DNA of 12,539 bases from a bacterium (lineage in GTDB: Bacteria > Patescibacteriota > Minisyncoccia > UBA6257 > 02-FULL-45-10c), in contig JAJYZL010000006.1 in assembly GCA_021799965.1 (NCBI GenBank), forward strand, positions 1,552 through 14,090, read 5' to 3'. Positions within the stretch are counted from its first letter, which is position 1. Every line of letters starts with the position of its first letter. Of the stretch, positions 1 through 7,309 are shown piece after piece. Made by a program: the position numbers and the translations under genes. Below the pieces are notes generated by a model that was not told the origin of the DNA, ran no database searches, and saw only the letters and a list, made by a program, of their open reading frames with translations.

Positions 1-162
1 AAGGATGCCGTTAAGCTCTTAAATCATCAAAATCTTCGTGTTATTTTGAAAAAAGCGAATGATTTCTTAAGAAGAAAAGCGGCTATGCGTCAGCAATATC
101 GTTATCGTTCCGGAGAGGTGTCAACAACTAGTAAAAATATAAATCAAAAACCCCGCATATAG
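1..162 (+). CDS. 3' end of an unidentified protein gene (partial)
   Basis: Reading frame 1 is open from the window edge for 53 codons and stops at TAG 160-162. The other two plus frames stop within about 20 bases and all three minus frames are also interrupted, so a plus-strand gene tail is the best reading. The visible C-terminus is strongly basic (KKANDFLRRKAAMRQQYRYR is part of it) and contains no membrane segment or catalytic motif I recognise, so I assign no function. The stop codon lies inside the loop of the terminator hairpin at 147-171, so the last codons are encoded by the hairpin's 5' arm. The gene converges on rplT. Confidence 0.5.
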   Translation, partial: KDAVKLLNHQNLRVILKKANDFLRRKAAMRQQYRYRSGEVSTTSKNINQKPRI

Positions 163-171
163 CGGGGTTTT
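147..171. terminator. Bidirectional intrinsic terminator
   Basis: The arms AAAACCCCGC (147-156) and GCGGGGTTTT (162-171) pair perfectly over 10 bp around a 5-base loop. The A run on one side and T run on the other give a U tract on both strands. It sits between the convergent partial gene and rplT and should end both transcripts. Confidence 0.9.
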
Positions 172-177
172 ATAATT

Positions 178-522
178 CTATTTTACTTTTGCAACTACTT
201 TAGCGAATATTTCGGGATTATTTCTGGCTAGGTCGGCAAGTATTTTTCTGTCTAATTTTACGTTCGCTTTTTTGAGTTTATTGATAAGAACGCTGTATTT
301 TACTCCATTTTCTCTTGCGGCGGCGTTGATCTTAACATTCCAAAGGGTTCTGTAATCGCGCTTTTTTTGCTTTCTTCCTCTAAAGGCATGAGTCCAGGCG
401 TGAAGAAGGGCTTCGGTGGCGGCTCTTTTCTTAGTCTTTCTGTCCCACCTGAATCCTTTAGTGTATTTTAATACTTTTTTTCTTTTTTTGGCGGTTAATA
501 CGCCTCCTTTTGCTCTAGGCAT
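178..522 (-). CDS. rplT: 50S ribosomal protein L20
   Basis: This 114-residue protein binds 23S rRNA, is needed early in assembly of the large subunit, and in other bacteria also represses its own operon. The sequence is a full-length L20: it opens MPRAKGGVLTAKKRKKVLK, continues with GFRWDRKTKKRAATEALLHAW, and has the C-terminal domain around LWNVKINAAARENGVKYSVLINKLKKA and ILADLARNNPEIF. Length is normal for the family. The ATG at 522 lies 4 bases after the rpmI stop and no clear Shine-Dalgarno precedes it, so translation is probably coupled to rpmI. It is the last gene of the infC-rpmI-rplT unit and is followed by the terminator at 147-171. Confidence 0.98.
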   Translation of the reverse strand: MPRAKGGVLTAKKRKKVLKYTKGFRWDRKTKKRAATEALLHAWTHAFRGRKQKKRDYRTLWNVKINAAARENGVKYSVLINKLKKANVKLDRKILADLARNNPEIFAKVVAKVK

Positions 523-526
523 AGTT

Positions 527-718
527 TTATTTTATTCTTCCTTTAGTTTTAAATTGCAAAAAAGCTTTCATATCAACGTCTTTGATTATAGAAGCTCCTC
601 TTTTATTCCTGATCTGATTTCCGGATTTATTGGCGCGAAAATGATCCTGCGCCATTGAGCGCCTCATTAATTTACCTGTTTTCGTTTGTTTGAATCTTTT
701 TGAAAAACTTTTTCTCAT
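527..718 (-). CDS. rpmI: 50S ribosomal protein L35
   Basis: A 63-residue, very basic protein of the large ribosomal subunit. It shows the L35 pattern: N-terminal KSFSKRFKQTKTGKLMRR, the central AQDHFRANKSGNQIRNKRG and a C-terminal basic stretch. Typical L35 is about 65 residues. The more usual H-x-x-x-K signature positions are somewhat diverged, but length, charge and position between infC and rplT make the assignment firm. Only one base separates the infC stop (720-722) from this ATG (718), which points to translational coupling. No Shine-Dalgarno is visible. Confidence 0.95.
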   Translation of the reverse strand: MRKSFSKRFKQTKTGKLMRRSMAQDHFRANKSGNQIRNKRGASIIKDVDMKAFLQFKTKGRIK

Positions 719-719
719 A

Positions 720-1223
720 TTATTTTTTTACTATTTGAGCATTGAATCCCCGGCCAGTCCACTTTACATCAGCAAGAACTTTATGTTCGGGATTCACTAT
801 TTTCATAAAGTCTCTTAATTTCTGCTTAGCTAGATCTTGGTGGGCTTTTTCTCTTCCCTTCAGATTTAATAAAATTTCCACCTTATGCCCCTCGTCCAAG
901 AATTTATTTACTCTAGCCGCCTTAACTCCTAAATCGTGCTCTGCCTCTCTTACGCTTATCTGTACCTGCTTCATTTCCTGGGTTTTTTGCATCGATCTCT
1001 GCTTTTTCCATTTCTTTTCCTCTTGATAGCGGTATTTATCAAAACTGATTATTTTTGCTACCGGAGGATTGGTCATTGGTGATATTTCTACCAAATCCAA
1101 ACCTTTTTCTTTGGCTATTCTTAACGCTTCCGTAGTTAGAAGGACGCCTAAGTTAGCGCCTGTATCGTCTATAACTCTTACTTCCTTTACGTTTATTTTT
1201 TCGTTAAATCTAACCAATATCAA
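720..1223 (-). CDS. infC: Translation initiation factor IF-3
   Basis: IF3 binds the 30S subunit, keeps 50S away and checks the start codon-initiator tRNA pairing. Both domains are present: the N-terminal domain with RFNEKINVKEVRVIDDTGANLG and GLDLVEISPMTNPPVAKIISFDKYRYQEEKK, a lysine-rich linker, and the C-terminal domain with VQISVREAEHDLGVKAARVNKFLDEGHKVEI and LKGREKAH. There is no in-frame ATG before residue 50. The start must therefore be one of TTG (1223), ATA (1220) or TTG (1217), because a TAA lies just upstream. No Shine-Dalgarno is visible. IF3 genes are known for rare starts (AUU in E. coli) that allow self-repression, so this fits the family; which codon is used is inference. It leads rpmI and rplT, and the 35-bp gap to the upstream gene has no terminator. 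Confidence 0.97.
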   Translation of the reverse strand: MILVRFNEKINVKEVRVIDDTGANLGVLLTTEALRIAKEKGLDLVEISPMTNPPVAKIISFDKYRYQEEKKWKKQRSMQKTQEMKQVQISVREAEHDLGVKAARVNKFLDEGHKVEILLNLKGREKAHQDLAKQKLRDFMKIVNPEHKVLADVKWTGRGFNAQIVKK

Positions 1224-1258
1224 TACATATTAAAGGATTTGTGGGATTTTGTCTATAG

Positions 1259-1771
1259 TTATCGAGAACCAACTTCCTTGATCATTTCTGCGTATAAATT
1301 AGGACTTAGTTTTTGAATTTTATTTTTTATCTCTTCAGTGAATTCTATTTTTTCCTGTTCTATTGATTTATTTGACATTTCTTCGGCAATTTCAAGTTTT
1401 GATGAAATATAATAATCCCGATATTCTTTACCGGGAAGGGTCTTTTCCTGTTCGAAGCTTGGTTCTTTGCGATATTCCTTGCTGGCAACGGCGGCCAAAC
1501 CCATGAATCCCAAAAGCTGATTAAATTCGGATACGCGTACGCGTTTTCTTTCCGGGGTTAGATCGGGCTCCGGATCACCAGCGCCCCAAGTTTTATAAAG
1601 ATAGGTTAATTTTGTCCATGACTTAAATCCGCGCCAAACCATAAGTAGATTTACTCTTTCTGAAACACTCATCGGAAGTTTTTCTATTTCGTGTACGAGG
1701 CGCTTTTCTTTTTCCGGTAATGTTTCCGGTTTATCGTTTTTATTATTGAATTTTTCTTTTCCAATTTTCAT
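1259..1771 (-). CDS. Hypothetical soluble protein upstream of infC
   Basis: A 170-residue protein I do not recognise. The N-terminal 30 residues are very rich in Lys, Glu and Asn and probably disordered. The middle has an aromatic, partly amphipathic segment (RVNLLMVWRGFKSWTKLTYLYKTW, about residues 40-63) and a short hydrophobic patch LLGFMGLAAVA. The C-terminal half is charged and likely helical. No signal peptide, no convincing membrane helix and no catalytic motif are visible. The ATG at 1771 lies 2 bases after the stop of the membrane protein gene, and the stop lies 35 bases before infC, so it is almost certainly co-transcribed with both. That placement does not by itself prove a role in translation. 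Confidence 0.75.
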   Translation of the reverse strand: MKIGKEKFNNKNDKPETLPEKEKRLVHEIEKLPMSVSERVNLLMVWRGFKSWTKLTYLYKTWGAGDPEPDLTPERKRVRVSEFNQLLGFMGLAAVASKEYRKEPSFEQEKTLPGKEYRDYYISSKLEIAEEMSNKSIEQEKIEFTEEIKNKIQKLSPNLYAEMIKEVGSR

Positions 1772-1773
1772 AT

Positions 1774-2475
1774 TTAATTTTCTTTTATTAATTTTTCAAA
1801 TTCTGGAATGATTTTTAAAACTAAAATTATGGAAAATAATAATGCGAATCCGCACATTATTGAGGGAACGGCGACTCTAGCCGCCTTTTCATAAATATAG
1901 ATTACAAAAGTCGGCAATAAGAATGATAAATAGCCGGCCAACATCCATTCTGCTGATTTTTTATTTTTGTCTCCCTCCGAAACTGCTTTAATAAGCATGA
2001 GTAGGGCTATCAAAATGAATACATAGTAATAAATTGAGTAAAATATTTTAAAAACAGGTAAGAGTGGGTTGAAAATAACGAAATTTCCCGGACAAGAAGA
2101 GCTGCTAAATATATTAGGTGTAAAAATTATTATTAAATCCGTTATCCCTGCGACAAGGTATCCAATTGGCGTCCAAGTAGATTTTTTTGTCATTAACGAA
2201 GTCATGTGTAGACCCAATGCCGGTAAAAAAGTTATTGCTAAGTATCCGATTATTGTCCAGGAGGCTGCATAGCCAGTTTTACAAATGCTGTATTCTGCCA
2301 GCTGAAATATACCCAGAAGTATTAATGTTATGGTTGCTAATTTTCCAAATAAAGTTTTACGGTGTTTGGCAAAAGTATAAAAAGCTAATCCAAATTCAAT
2401 TGCAAAAGTGGCCAGGCTTACAAGCGGGGTAAAGCAGTATAAAGTAGATGATTTTTTTGTTGCTTTGTTTTGCAT
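1774..2475 (-). CDS. Seven-helix integral membrane protein, function unknown
   Basis: A 233-residue polytopic membrane protein. Seven hydrophobic segments can be drawn at about residues 12-36, 42-62, 70-94, 100-121, 142-165, 175-195 and 202-223, with short basic loops between (AKHRK after the first, KKST after the third, KNKK after the fifth). Cysteines occur at about residues 14, 65, 128 and 208. The shape resembles stand-alone seven-helix sensor or transport modules, but no family motif is seen and no attached signalling domain is present. It is the first gene after the promoter at 2522-2550 and is separated by 2 bases from the next gene, so it heads the unit that ends with rplT. Confidence 0.8.
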   Translation of the reverse strand: MQNKATKKSSTLYCFTPLVSLATFAIEFGLAFYTFAKHRKTLFGKLATITLILLGIFQLAEYSICKTGYAASWTIIGYLAITFLPALGLHMTSLMTKKSTWTPIGYLVAGITDLIIIFTPNIFSSSSCPGNFVIFNPLLPVFKIFYSIYYYVFILIALLMLIKAVSEGDKNKKSAEWMLAGYLSFLLPTFVIYIYEKAARVAVPSIMCGFALLFSIILVLKIIPEFEKLIKEN

Positions 2476-2521
2476 TTATTGATAGTGGGCGTGTAAATAT
2501 TCGTATTTTCTATACATAATT

Positions 2522-2550
2522 ATGATAAACGTAATATGTGGATATATCAA
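2522..2550 (-). promoter_or_regulatory. Sigma-70-type promoter for the membrane protein-infC-rpmI-rplT unit
   Basis: On the minus strand TTGATA (2550-2545) and TATCAT (2527-2522) are separated by exactly 17 bases, each one mismatch from consensus. Transcription would start near 2515, giving a leader of about 40 bases to the ATG at 2475. No other promoter of comparable quality was found before infC. Confidence 0.7.
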
Positions 2551-2580
2551 AGATGATTTACTGCTATTGGCGACGAAAAA

Positions 2581-2589
2581 TGATATAAT
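2581..2589 (+). promoter_or_regulatory. Extended -10 promoter of the ABC transporter unit
   Basis: TGATATAAT is a perfect TATAAT (2584-2589) with the extended TG at 2581-2582. No convincing -35 box sits 17 bases upstream, as is common for extended -10 promoters. Initiation near 2596 would leave only about 12 bases before the ATG at 2608, with no room for a normal Shine-Dalgarno. Confidence 0.65.
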
Positions 2590-2607
2590 GATACACATTC
2601 AAAGAAT

Positions 2608-3576
2608 ATGGCCATTATAGAAACCGAAGATCTTACAAAAGAATACGATGGCTTAACAGCGGTCAATAAACTTAGACTCAAAGTTGAAGAGGGGGAAATT
2701 TTTGGCCTTTTGGGTCCTAATGGTGCCGGAAAATCTACCACGCTTCTTATGCTTACTACGCTAGTTAGGCCAAGTTCCGGAACCGGAAAGGTAAATGGTT
2801 TCGACATAGTGAGTCAGCCTGATCACGTCAGGAAATCTATAGGAATAGTTTTTCAGGATCCTAGCTCTGATGATACTTTAACTGGATATGAAAATTTGAA
2901 ATTGCATGGAATGCTTTACAATATGCCGAAAGATCTTCGGGAAAAAAGAATCAAAGAAGTATTGAAGCTCGTTGATTTAACTGACAGAAAAGATGACTTG
3001 GTGAAACAATATTCCGGAGGTATGAGGAGAAGATTGGAGCTTGGCAGAGGTTTGATGCATCATCCGAAGATAGTATTTTTGGATGAGCCGACGCTCGGCT
3101 TGGATCCGCAATCTCGAGAAAATATATGGCAATATGTAGAAAAGCTTTCAAAAGAAGAAAAAATAAGCGTGATTATCACTACGCATTACATGGACGAAGC
3201 GGATAAGCTTTGTGATCGGTTGGCAATTATTGACAGGGGGGCGATTGTAGCTATGGATTCCCCGGAAAATCTTAAAAAAATAATAGGCGGCGATGTAATA
3301 AACATTAAGATAAAAGCCCCGAATTTAGCGGAAATTAAAAAGCTAGATTTTATTAAAAAAATAACAGAAAGAGAGGGCTTTGTTTCATTGGCCGTCATTA
3401 ATGCCAACGAACATTTGGCTCAAATTCTGAAAATGATTGGCAACGTTGAATCGGTTGAATTGCGCTCACCGACCCTTAATGATGTTTTTCTTCACTATAC
3501 GGGCAAAGAAATACGAGAAGAATCGGCCGAGGGCGGCTGGGCCGAAAGAGTTGTTAACTATAAAACAAAAAAATGA
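2608..3576 (+). CDS. ABC-2 type exporter, ATP-binding protein (DrrA-like)
   Basis: A 322-residue cytoplasmic ATPase that would power export by the permease encoded next. Motifs in order: Walker A GPNGAGKST (residues 36-44), Q-loop Gln83 in VFQDPSSDD, signature YSGGMRRR (135-142), Walker B IVFLDEP (155-161) and switch His193 in TTHYMDEAD. All catalytic residues are present. The C-terminal 90 residues form the accessory domain typical of DrrA/NodI-type exporters. The substrate cannot be told from sequence: drugs, lipids and polysaccharides are all handled by this family. The stop TGA overlaps the permease ATG by 4 bases (ATGA), and this TGA is followed in frame by TAA. Confidence 0.95.
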   Translation: MAIIETEDLTKEYDGLTAVNKLRLKVEEGEIFGLLGPNGAGKSTTLLMLTTLVRPSSGTGKVNGFDIVSQPDHVRKSIGIVFQDPSSDDTLTGYENLKLHGMLYNMPKDLREKRIKEVLKLVDLTDRKDDLVKQYSGGMRRRLELGRGLMHHPKIVFLDEPTLGLDPQSRENIWQYVEKLSKEEKISVIITTHYMDEADKLCDRLAIIDRGAIVAMDSPENLKKIIGGDVINIKIKAPNLAEIKKLDFIKKITEREGFVSLAVINANEHLAQILKMIGNVESVELRSPTLNDVFLHYTGKEIREESAEGGWAERVVNYKTKK

Positions 3577-4349
3577 TAAAAGGCGAAATAAAAGGAATTT
3601 TAGCAATTTGGTATAGGGAAATGAAAGTTTTCTTGCGCGAGAAATCAAGAATCGTGGCTTCTATAGTCAATCCGGTTTTATGGCTTTTAGTTTTTGGAGG
3701 GGGACTTGGCTCAAGCGTTTCCATTCCCGGCATAAATTACCAATCATTTATTTTTCCCGGTATCCTGACACAGGCAGTTCTTTTTTCCTCTATATTTTTT
3801 GGAGTTTACATAGTATGGGATAGAAAAATTGATTTTTTAAAAGAAGTGCTGGTCGCCCCAATTTCCAGAACATCGATATTTATAGGAAAAGTAATCGGAG
3901 GAGCAACTGACTCTATGGTTCAATCAGTAATTCTGCTTTTAATAGGTATTTTATTTGATAAAATAGGGTTAATTTCTGGTCTGCATATGAACGTAGTGTC
4001 TGTATTTGTAGCATTAGTGATTTTATTTTTTTCAACGAGCGCCTTTGTGAGCGTAGGATTGATAATCGGTTCACAAATGGAAAGTCCGGAAGGGTTTCAA
4101 TTGATATCAAGTTTTCTCATTTTCCCGCTTTTCTTTCTTTCCGGGGCACTTTTTCCGATAAATAATTTGCCTATGTGGCTTGCGCCATTTAATTTAGCTG
4201 ATCCGCTAACGTATTCTGTAGATGCACTAAGAAATGTATTATTGGGAAGTTCGCACTTTTCTTTAATGTTTGATATTGGAATTTTAGCGGGATTTACAGC
4301 TTTGGTTGTTGTTGTAGGAACGTTTGCTTTTAAAAGAATGAAAGTTTAA
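3573..4349 (+). CDS. ABC-2 type exporter, permease protein
   Basis: A 258-residue integral membrane protein with about six hydrophobic segments (roughly residues 28-48, 56-82, 105-128, 137-165, 170-195 and 230-252). The motif EVLVAPISRTSIFIGKVIGG after the second segment is characteristic of ABC-2 exporters (DrrB, NodJ), as is the FPLFFLSGALFPINNLPMWL stretch before the periplasmic loop. It starts inside the ATPase stop region, which implies coupled translation and a 1:1 complex (two of each subunit). No substrate-binding protein is encoded nearby, consistent with export. The unit ends at the terminator 4356-4389. Confidence 0.93.
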   Translation: MIKGEIKGILAIWYREMKVFLREKSRIVASIVNPVLWLLVFGGGLGSSVSIPGINYQSFIFPGILTQAVLFSSIFFGVYIVWDRKIDFLKEVLVAPISRTSIFIGKVIGGATDSMVQSVILLLIGILFDKIGLISGLHMNVVSVFVALVILFFSTSAFVSVGLIIGSQMESPEGFQLISSFLIFPLFFLSGALFPINNLPMWLAPFNLADPLTYSVDALRNVLLGSSHFSLMFDIGILAGFTALVVVVGTFAFKRMKV

Positions 4350-4355
4350 CAATGT

Positions 4356-4389
4356 AATTAAAAATCCCGCATATGCGGGATTTTTAATT
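4356..4389. terminator. Bidirectional intrinsic terminator
   Basis: Arms at 4356-4370 and 4375-4389 pair perfectly over 15 bp around the 4-base loop ATAT, with core TCCCGC/GCGGGA and A and T runs on the two sides. It lies between the convergent permease and ppdK genes and can serve both. Confidence 0.92.
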
Positions 4390-4396
4390 TTTAAGG

Positions 4397-7063
4397 CTAT
4401 TTCTTCTTTTCTTTTACTGCGGCCTGAGCGGCTGCCAGCCTGGCAATAGGAACTCTGAACGGGGAACAGGAAACATAGCTGAGTCCTTCCCTGTGGCAAA
4501 ATTCGACCGTCTTTGGTTCTCCGCCGTGTTCTCCGCAGATTCCGATCTTCAAATCTTTATTCACACTTCTTCCTTTTTTGATGGCTATTCTTATTAGTTC
4601 CCCGATACCTTCTTGATCAAGTACTTCAAATGGATCGTATTCAAAAATACCCTGTTTTACGTATTCTTTAAGGAATTTTCCGGCATCATCTCTGGAAAGT
4701 CCCGCTCCCATTTGCGTGAGATCGTTCGTACCAAAGGAAAAGAATTCCGCCCCATTTTCTACTAGCTTGTCGGCAATAAGAGCCGCTCTGGGAACTTCGA
4801 TCATGGTGCATATCTTGTAATTCATTTTGATCTTAGCTTCTCTGAGCTTTGCTTCAACGATCTTTATCGTACTTTCTCTCAGAATAGAAAATTCTTTTGT
4901 GGTGGCAACCAGCGGGATCATTATTTCCGGAACAACATTATGCTTTTTACCGCATTCCGGACATTTTTTGGATACTATGATAGCGGCTTCAATGATAGCG
5001 GCTACTTGCATATCATAGATTTCCGGGAAAGTTATAGCTAATCTGCAGCCTCTGTGTCCAAGCATCGGATTGAATTCATGGAGATCATCGATCTTGGCTT
5101 TCAAAACTTCAACGCTCACATTCATTTCTCTTGAAAGTTCATGAATATCTTTTTCTTCTTTAGGCAAAAATTCGTGCAGAGGAGGATCGAGCAATCTGAC
5201 AGTTACCGGGAATCCTTCCATAGTGTGGAATAATCCTACGAAATCTTCTCTTTGGTAGGGCAGAAGTTTTGCTAGAGCTTTTTTACGGCTTTCAACATTT
5301 CCGGCCAATATCATTTCTCTGACAGCTTTGATCCTTTCTCCTTCAAAGAACATGTGCTCGGTTCGGCAAAGTCCTATTCCTTCGGCGCCGAATTTTCTGG
5401 CAACTGATGCATCGATAGGGGTATCGGCATTTGTTCTGATCTTCAATTTTCTAAAGGTATCGGCCCATTTCATGATCTGTCCAAAATTTCCGGAAAGTTC
5501 CGGATCTTGAGTGGCGAGTTTGCCGGCATAAACTTTTCCGGTTGTGCCATCAAGCGAAATAAAGTCTCCTTCTTTTAAAGTAATACCTTTGTTTTTAATG
5601 ATTAGAGTTTTGTCTTTTTCGTTTATTGTAAGGTCCGAGCATCCGGCTACACAGCATGTGCCCATACCTCGAGCTACAACCGCGGCGTGTGAGGTCATGC
5701 CGCCCCTGGCGGTTAAAATGCCCTTGGCGGAATGCATTCCGTCGATATCTTCCGGCGAAGTCTCTATTCTGACCAAGACAACATTGAGACCTTCTTGAGT
5801 TTTCTTGAAAGCTTCGGAAGCAGTGAAAACAATTTCTCCGACAGCGGCGCCGGGGGAAGCAGGAAGACCTTGAGCGATAGATTCGGTCTTATTCAGGGCG
5901 ATGGGATCGAACTGTTTGTGCAAAAGCTGGTTAAGCTGATTTGGATCGATTCTGAGAATAGCCTGCTCTTTGGTGATAAGTTTTTCTTTTACCATATCCA
6001 CTGCAATTTTAACTGCGGCAGCGGCTGTTCTTTTTCCATTCCTTGCCTGTAAAACATAAAGCTTGCCTTGCTGAATGGTAAATTCCATGTCCTGCATATC
6101 TTTATAGTGTTTCTCAACCTTATTGCAGACATTTACGAGTTCTTTATATATTTTTGGATCCTGAGTTTTCAACGCAGAAACATGAAGCGGCGTCCTGATG
6201 CCGGCAACTACGTCTTCTCCTTGCGCATTCATCAAATATTCACCATAGAATTTGGCTTCTCCAGTGGATGGATTTCTGGTGAAGCAAACACCGGTTCCGG
6301 AATCATCGCCCAAATTTCCAAAGACCATTGCTTGGATATTCACGGCGGTGCCGATGAGACCTTTAATATTATTTATTTCTCTGTATCTAATAGCTCTGTA
6401 ATTATTCCATGAGCTGAAGACAGCTTTAACGGAGAGCTCTAGTTGTTTTTTGGGATCCTGCGGAAATTCATTGCCGGTTTTTGTCTTGATCATCGCTTTG
6501 TATTTTTGAGCGATATCTTTAAGATTTTCGGCGGTAAGATCGGTATCAAATTTGGCACCAACGGTGTCTTTTACGGATTCAAGAATGTGTTCAAAGGCGG
6601 AGTGTTCAACTTCTAAAACCACATTGCCGAACATTTGAATGAGTCTTCTGTATGAATCCCAGGCAAATCGGGGATTATTGGTTTTTTGAGCCAAGCCCAA
6701 GACCGATCTGTCATTAAGACCGAGGTTCAAAATAGTATCCATCATTCCCGGCATTGAAGCTGCAGCTCCGGAGCGTACGGAAACAAGAAGGGGATCGCTG
6801 GCATCTCCAAGCTTCTTTCCCATTTTCTTTTCCAGGCTGATAAGCTTTGCGTCTATTTGAGATTGGACTTCAGATGGTATTTTTTTACCGGCTTCGTAAT
6901 AGCCCTTGCAGACTTCGGTAGTAATGGTAAATCCCGGGGGAACATTGATGCCAAGTCTTTTCATTTCGGCGAGATTCGCTCCTTTTCCTCCAAGGATTTC
7001 CTTCATATCTTTATTTCCTTCTTCGAACGCGTAAACGAACTTCTTATTCTTTTTTGTTGCCAT
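4397..7063 (-). CDS. ppdK: Pyruvate, phosphate dikinase
   Basis: This 888-residue enzyme interconverts ATP + phosphate + pyruvate and AMP + diphosphate + phosphoenolpyruvate in the cytoplasm. In small fermentative cells it often runs towards pyruvate and ATP. The N-terminal nucleotide domain opens FVYAFEEGNKDMKEILGGKGANLAEM and has VSVRSGAAASMPGMMDTILN (residues 95-113). The phosphohistidine domain carries GGMTSHAAVVARGMG with catalytic His459. The C-terminal barrel has CRTEHMFF (566-573), MLGHRGCRL and GICGEHGGEP with catalytic Cys843. Length is normal for the family. I start at ATG 7063; an in-frame TTG at 7111 would add 16 residues not seen in the family. No Shine-Dalgarno is visible. An oddity is a small CPECGKKH insert at 701-708 in the barrel. 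The gene lies 73 bases downstream of ssrA and stops with TAG. Confidence 0.97.
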   Translation of the reverse strand: MATKKNKKFVYAFEEGNKDMKEILGGKGANLAEMKRLGINVPPGFTITTEVCKGYYEAGKKIPSEVQSQIDAKLISLEKKMGKKLGDASDPLLVSVRSGAAASMPGMMDTILNLGLNDRSVLGLAQKTNNPRFAWDSYRRLIQMFGNVVLEVEHSAFEHILESVKDTVGAKFDTDLTAENLKDIAQKYKAMIKTKTGNEFPQDPKKQLELSVKAVFSSWNNYRAIRYREINNIKGLIGTAVNIQAMVFGNLGDDSGTGVCFTRNPSTGEAKFYGEYLMNAQGEDVVAGIRTPLHVSALKTQDPKIYKELVNVCNKVEKHYKDMQDMEFTIQQGKLYVLQARNGKRTAAAAVKIAVDMVKEKLITKEQAILRIDPNQLNQLLHKQFDPIALNKTESIAQGLPASPGAAVGEIVFTASEAFKKTQEGLNVVLVRIETSPEDIDGMHSAKGILTARGGMTSHAAVVARGMGTCCVAGCSDLTINEKDKTLIIKNKGITLKEGDFISLDGTTGKVYAGKLATQDPELSGNFGQIMKWADTFRKLKIRTNADTPIDASVARKFGAEGIGLCRTEHMFFEGERIKAVREMILAGNVESRKKALAKLLPYQREDFVGLFHTMEGFPVTVRLLDPPLHEFLPKEEKDIHELSREMNVSVEVLKAKIDDLHEFNPMLGHRGCRLAITFPEIYDMQVAAIIEAAIIVSKKCPECGKKHNVVPEIMIPLVATTKEFSILRESTIKIVEAKLREAKIKMNYKICTMIEVPRAALIADKLVENGAEFFSFGTNDLTQMGAGLSRDDAGKFLKEYVKQGIFEYDPFEVLDQEGIGELIRIAIKKGRSVNKDLKIGICGEHGGEPKTVEFCHREGLSYVSCSPFRVPIARLAAAQAAVKEKKK

Positions 7064-7097
7064 AAATTTAATGTTAATTAGTTGTAATTTTAACAAA

Positions 7098-7130
7098 AAT
7101 AAAACCAGCAATCAATTTGTGGGTTTTATT
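7098..7130 (-). terminator. Probable terminator downstream of ssrA
   Basis: On the minus strand AATAAAACC (7130-7122) and GGTTTTATT (7106-7098) form a 9-bp stem around a 15-base loop, followed by TTTGTT. It begins 7 bases past the tmRNA 3' end. The stem has only two G-C pairs, so it is weaker than the other terminators here and may let some transcription through into ppdK. Confidence 0.5.
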
Positions 7131-7309
7131 GTCTTGTGGAAGTGGCGGGAGTTGAACCCGCATCCGAAACGTTTACGAATTAGAACTGCTACGAACGTAG
7201 CCAAACCTAAGTTTCAACCGAAAAGTAAAAAGTTTGGCGAAAACTTTTCGGTCAATCCTGACAAGTCTTAACTTTTATTGGCAGGAGCAATAAAAGCGTA
7301 GCTCGCTTG

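Noticed and set aside
416..1026. Plus-strand open frames of 80 and 94 codons opposite rplT, rpmI and infC
   Set aside because: They are antisense shadows of three clearly identified translation genes.
3574..3579. UGA=Gly recoding (code 25), because TGA at 3574 is followed by TAA
   Set aside because: No in-frame TGA occurs within the long conserved genes, and TGA here overlaps the downstream ATG in the usual ATGA arrangement.
5732..6412. Plus-strand open frames of 106 and 114 codons opposite ppdK
   Set aside because: They lie antisense to well-conserved PPDK sequence, have no start signals or recognisable motifs, and reflect codon bias in the opposite strand.
7064..7111. PPDK start at TTG 7111
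   Set aside because: It would add 16 hydrophobic residues (LVLFLLKLQLINIKF after the start) not found in PPDK; ATG 7063 gives the normal N-terminus.
7145..7161. A stand-alone tRNA suggested by the T arm GCGGG-TTCAACT-CCCGC
   Set aside because: There is no D arm or anticodon arm at tRNA distance; the partner acceptor strand is at 7782-7776 and the whole is a tmRNA.
7071..7271. Plus-strand open frame of 66 codons over the tmRNA 3' end
   Set aside because: It runs through the T arm, P2 and PK4 of ssrA on the other strand; the RNA gene explains the sequence.
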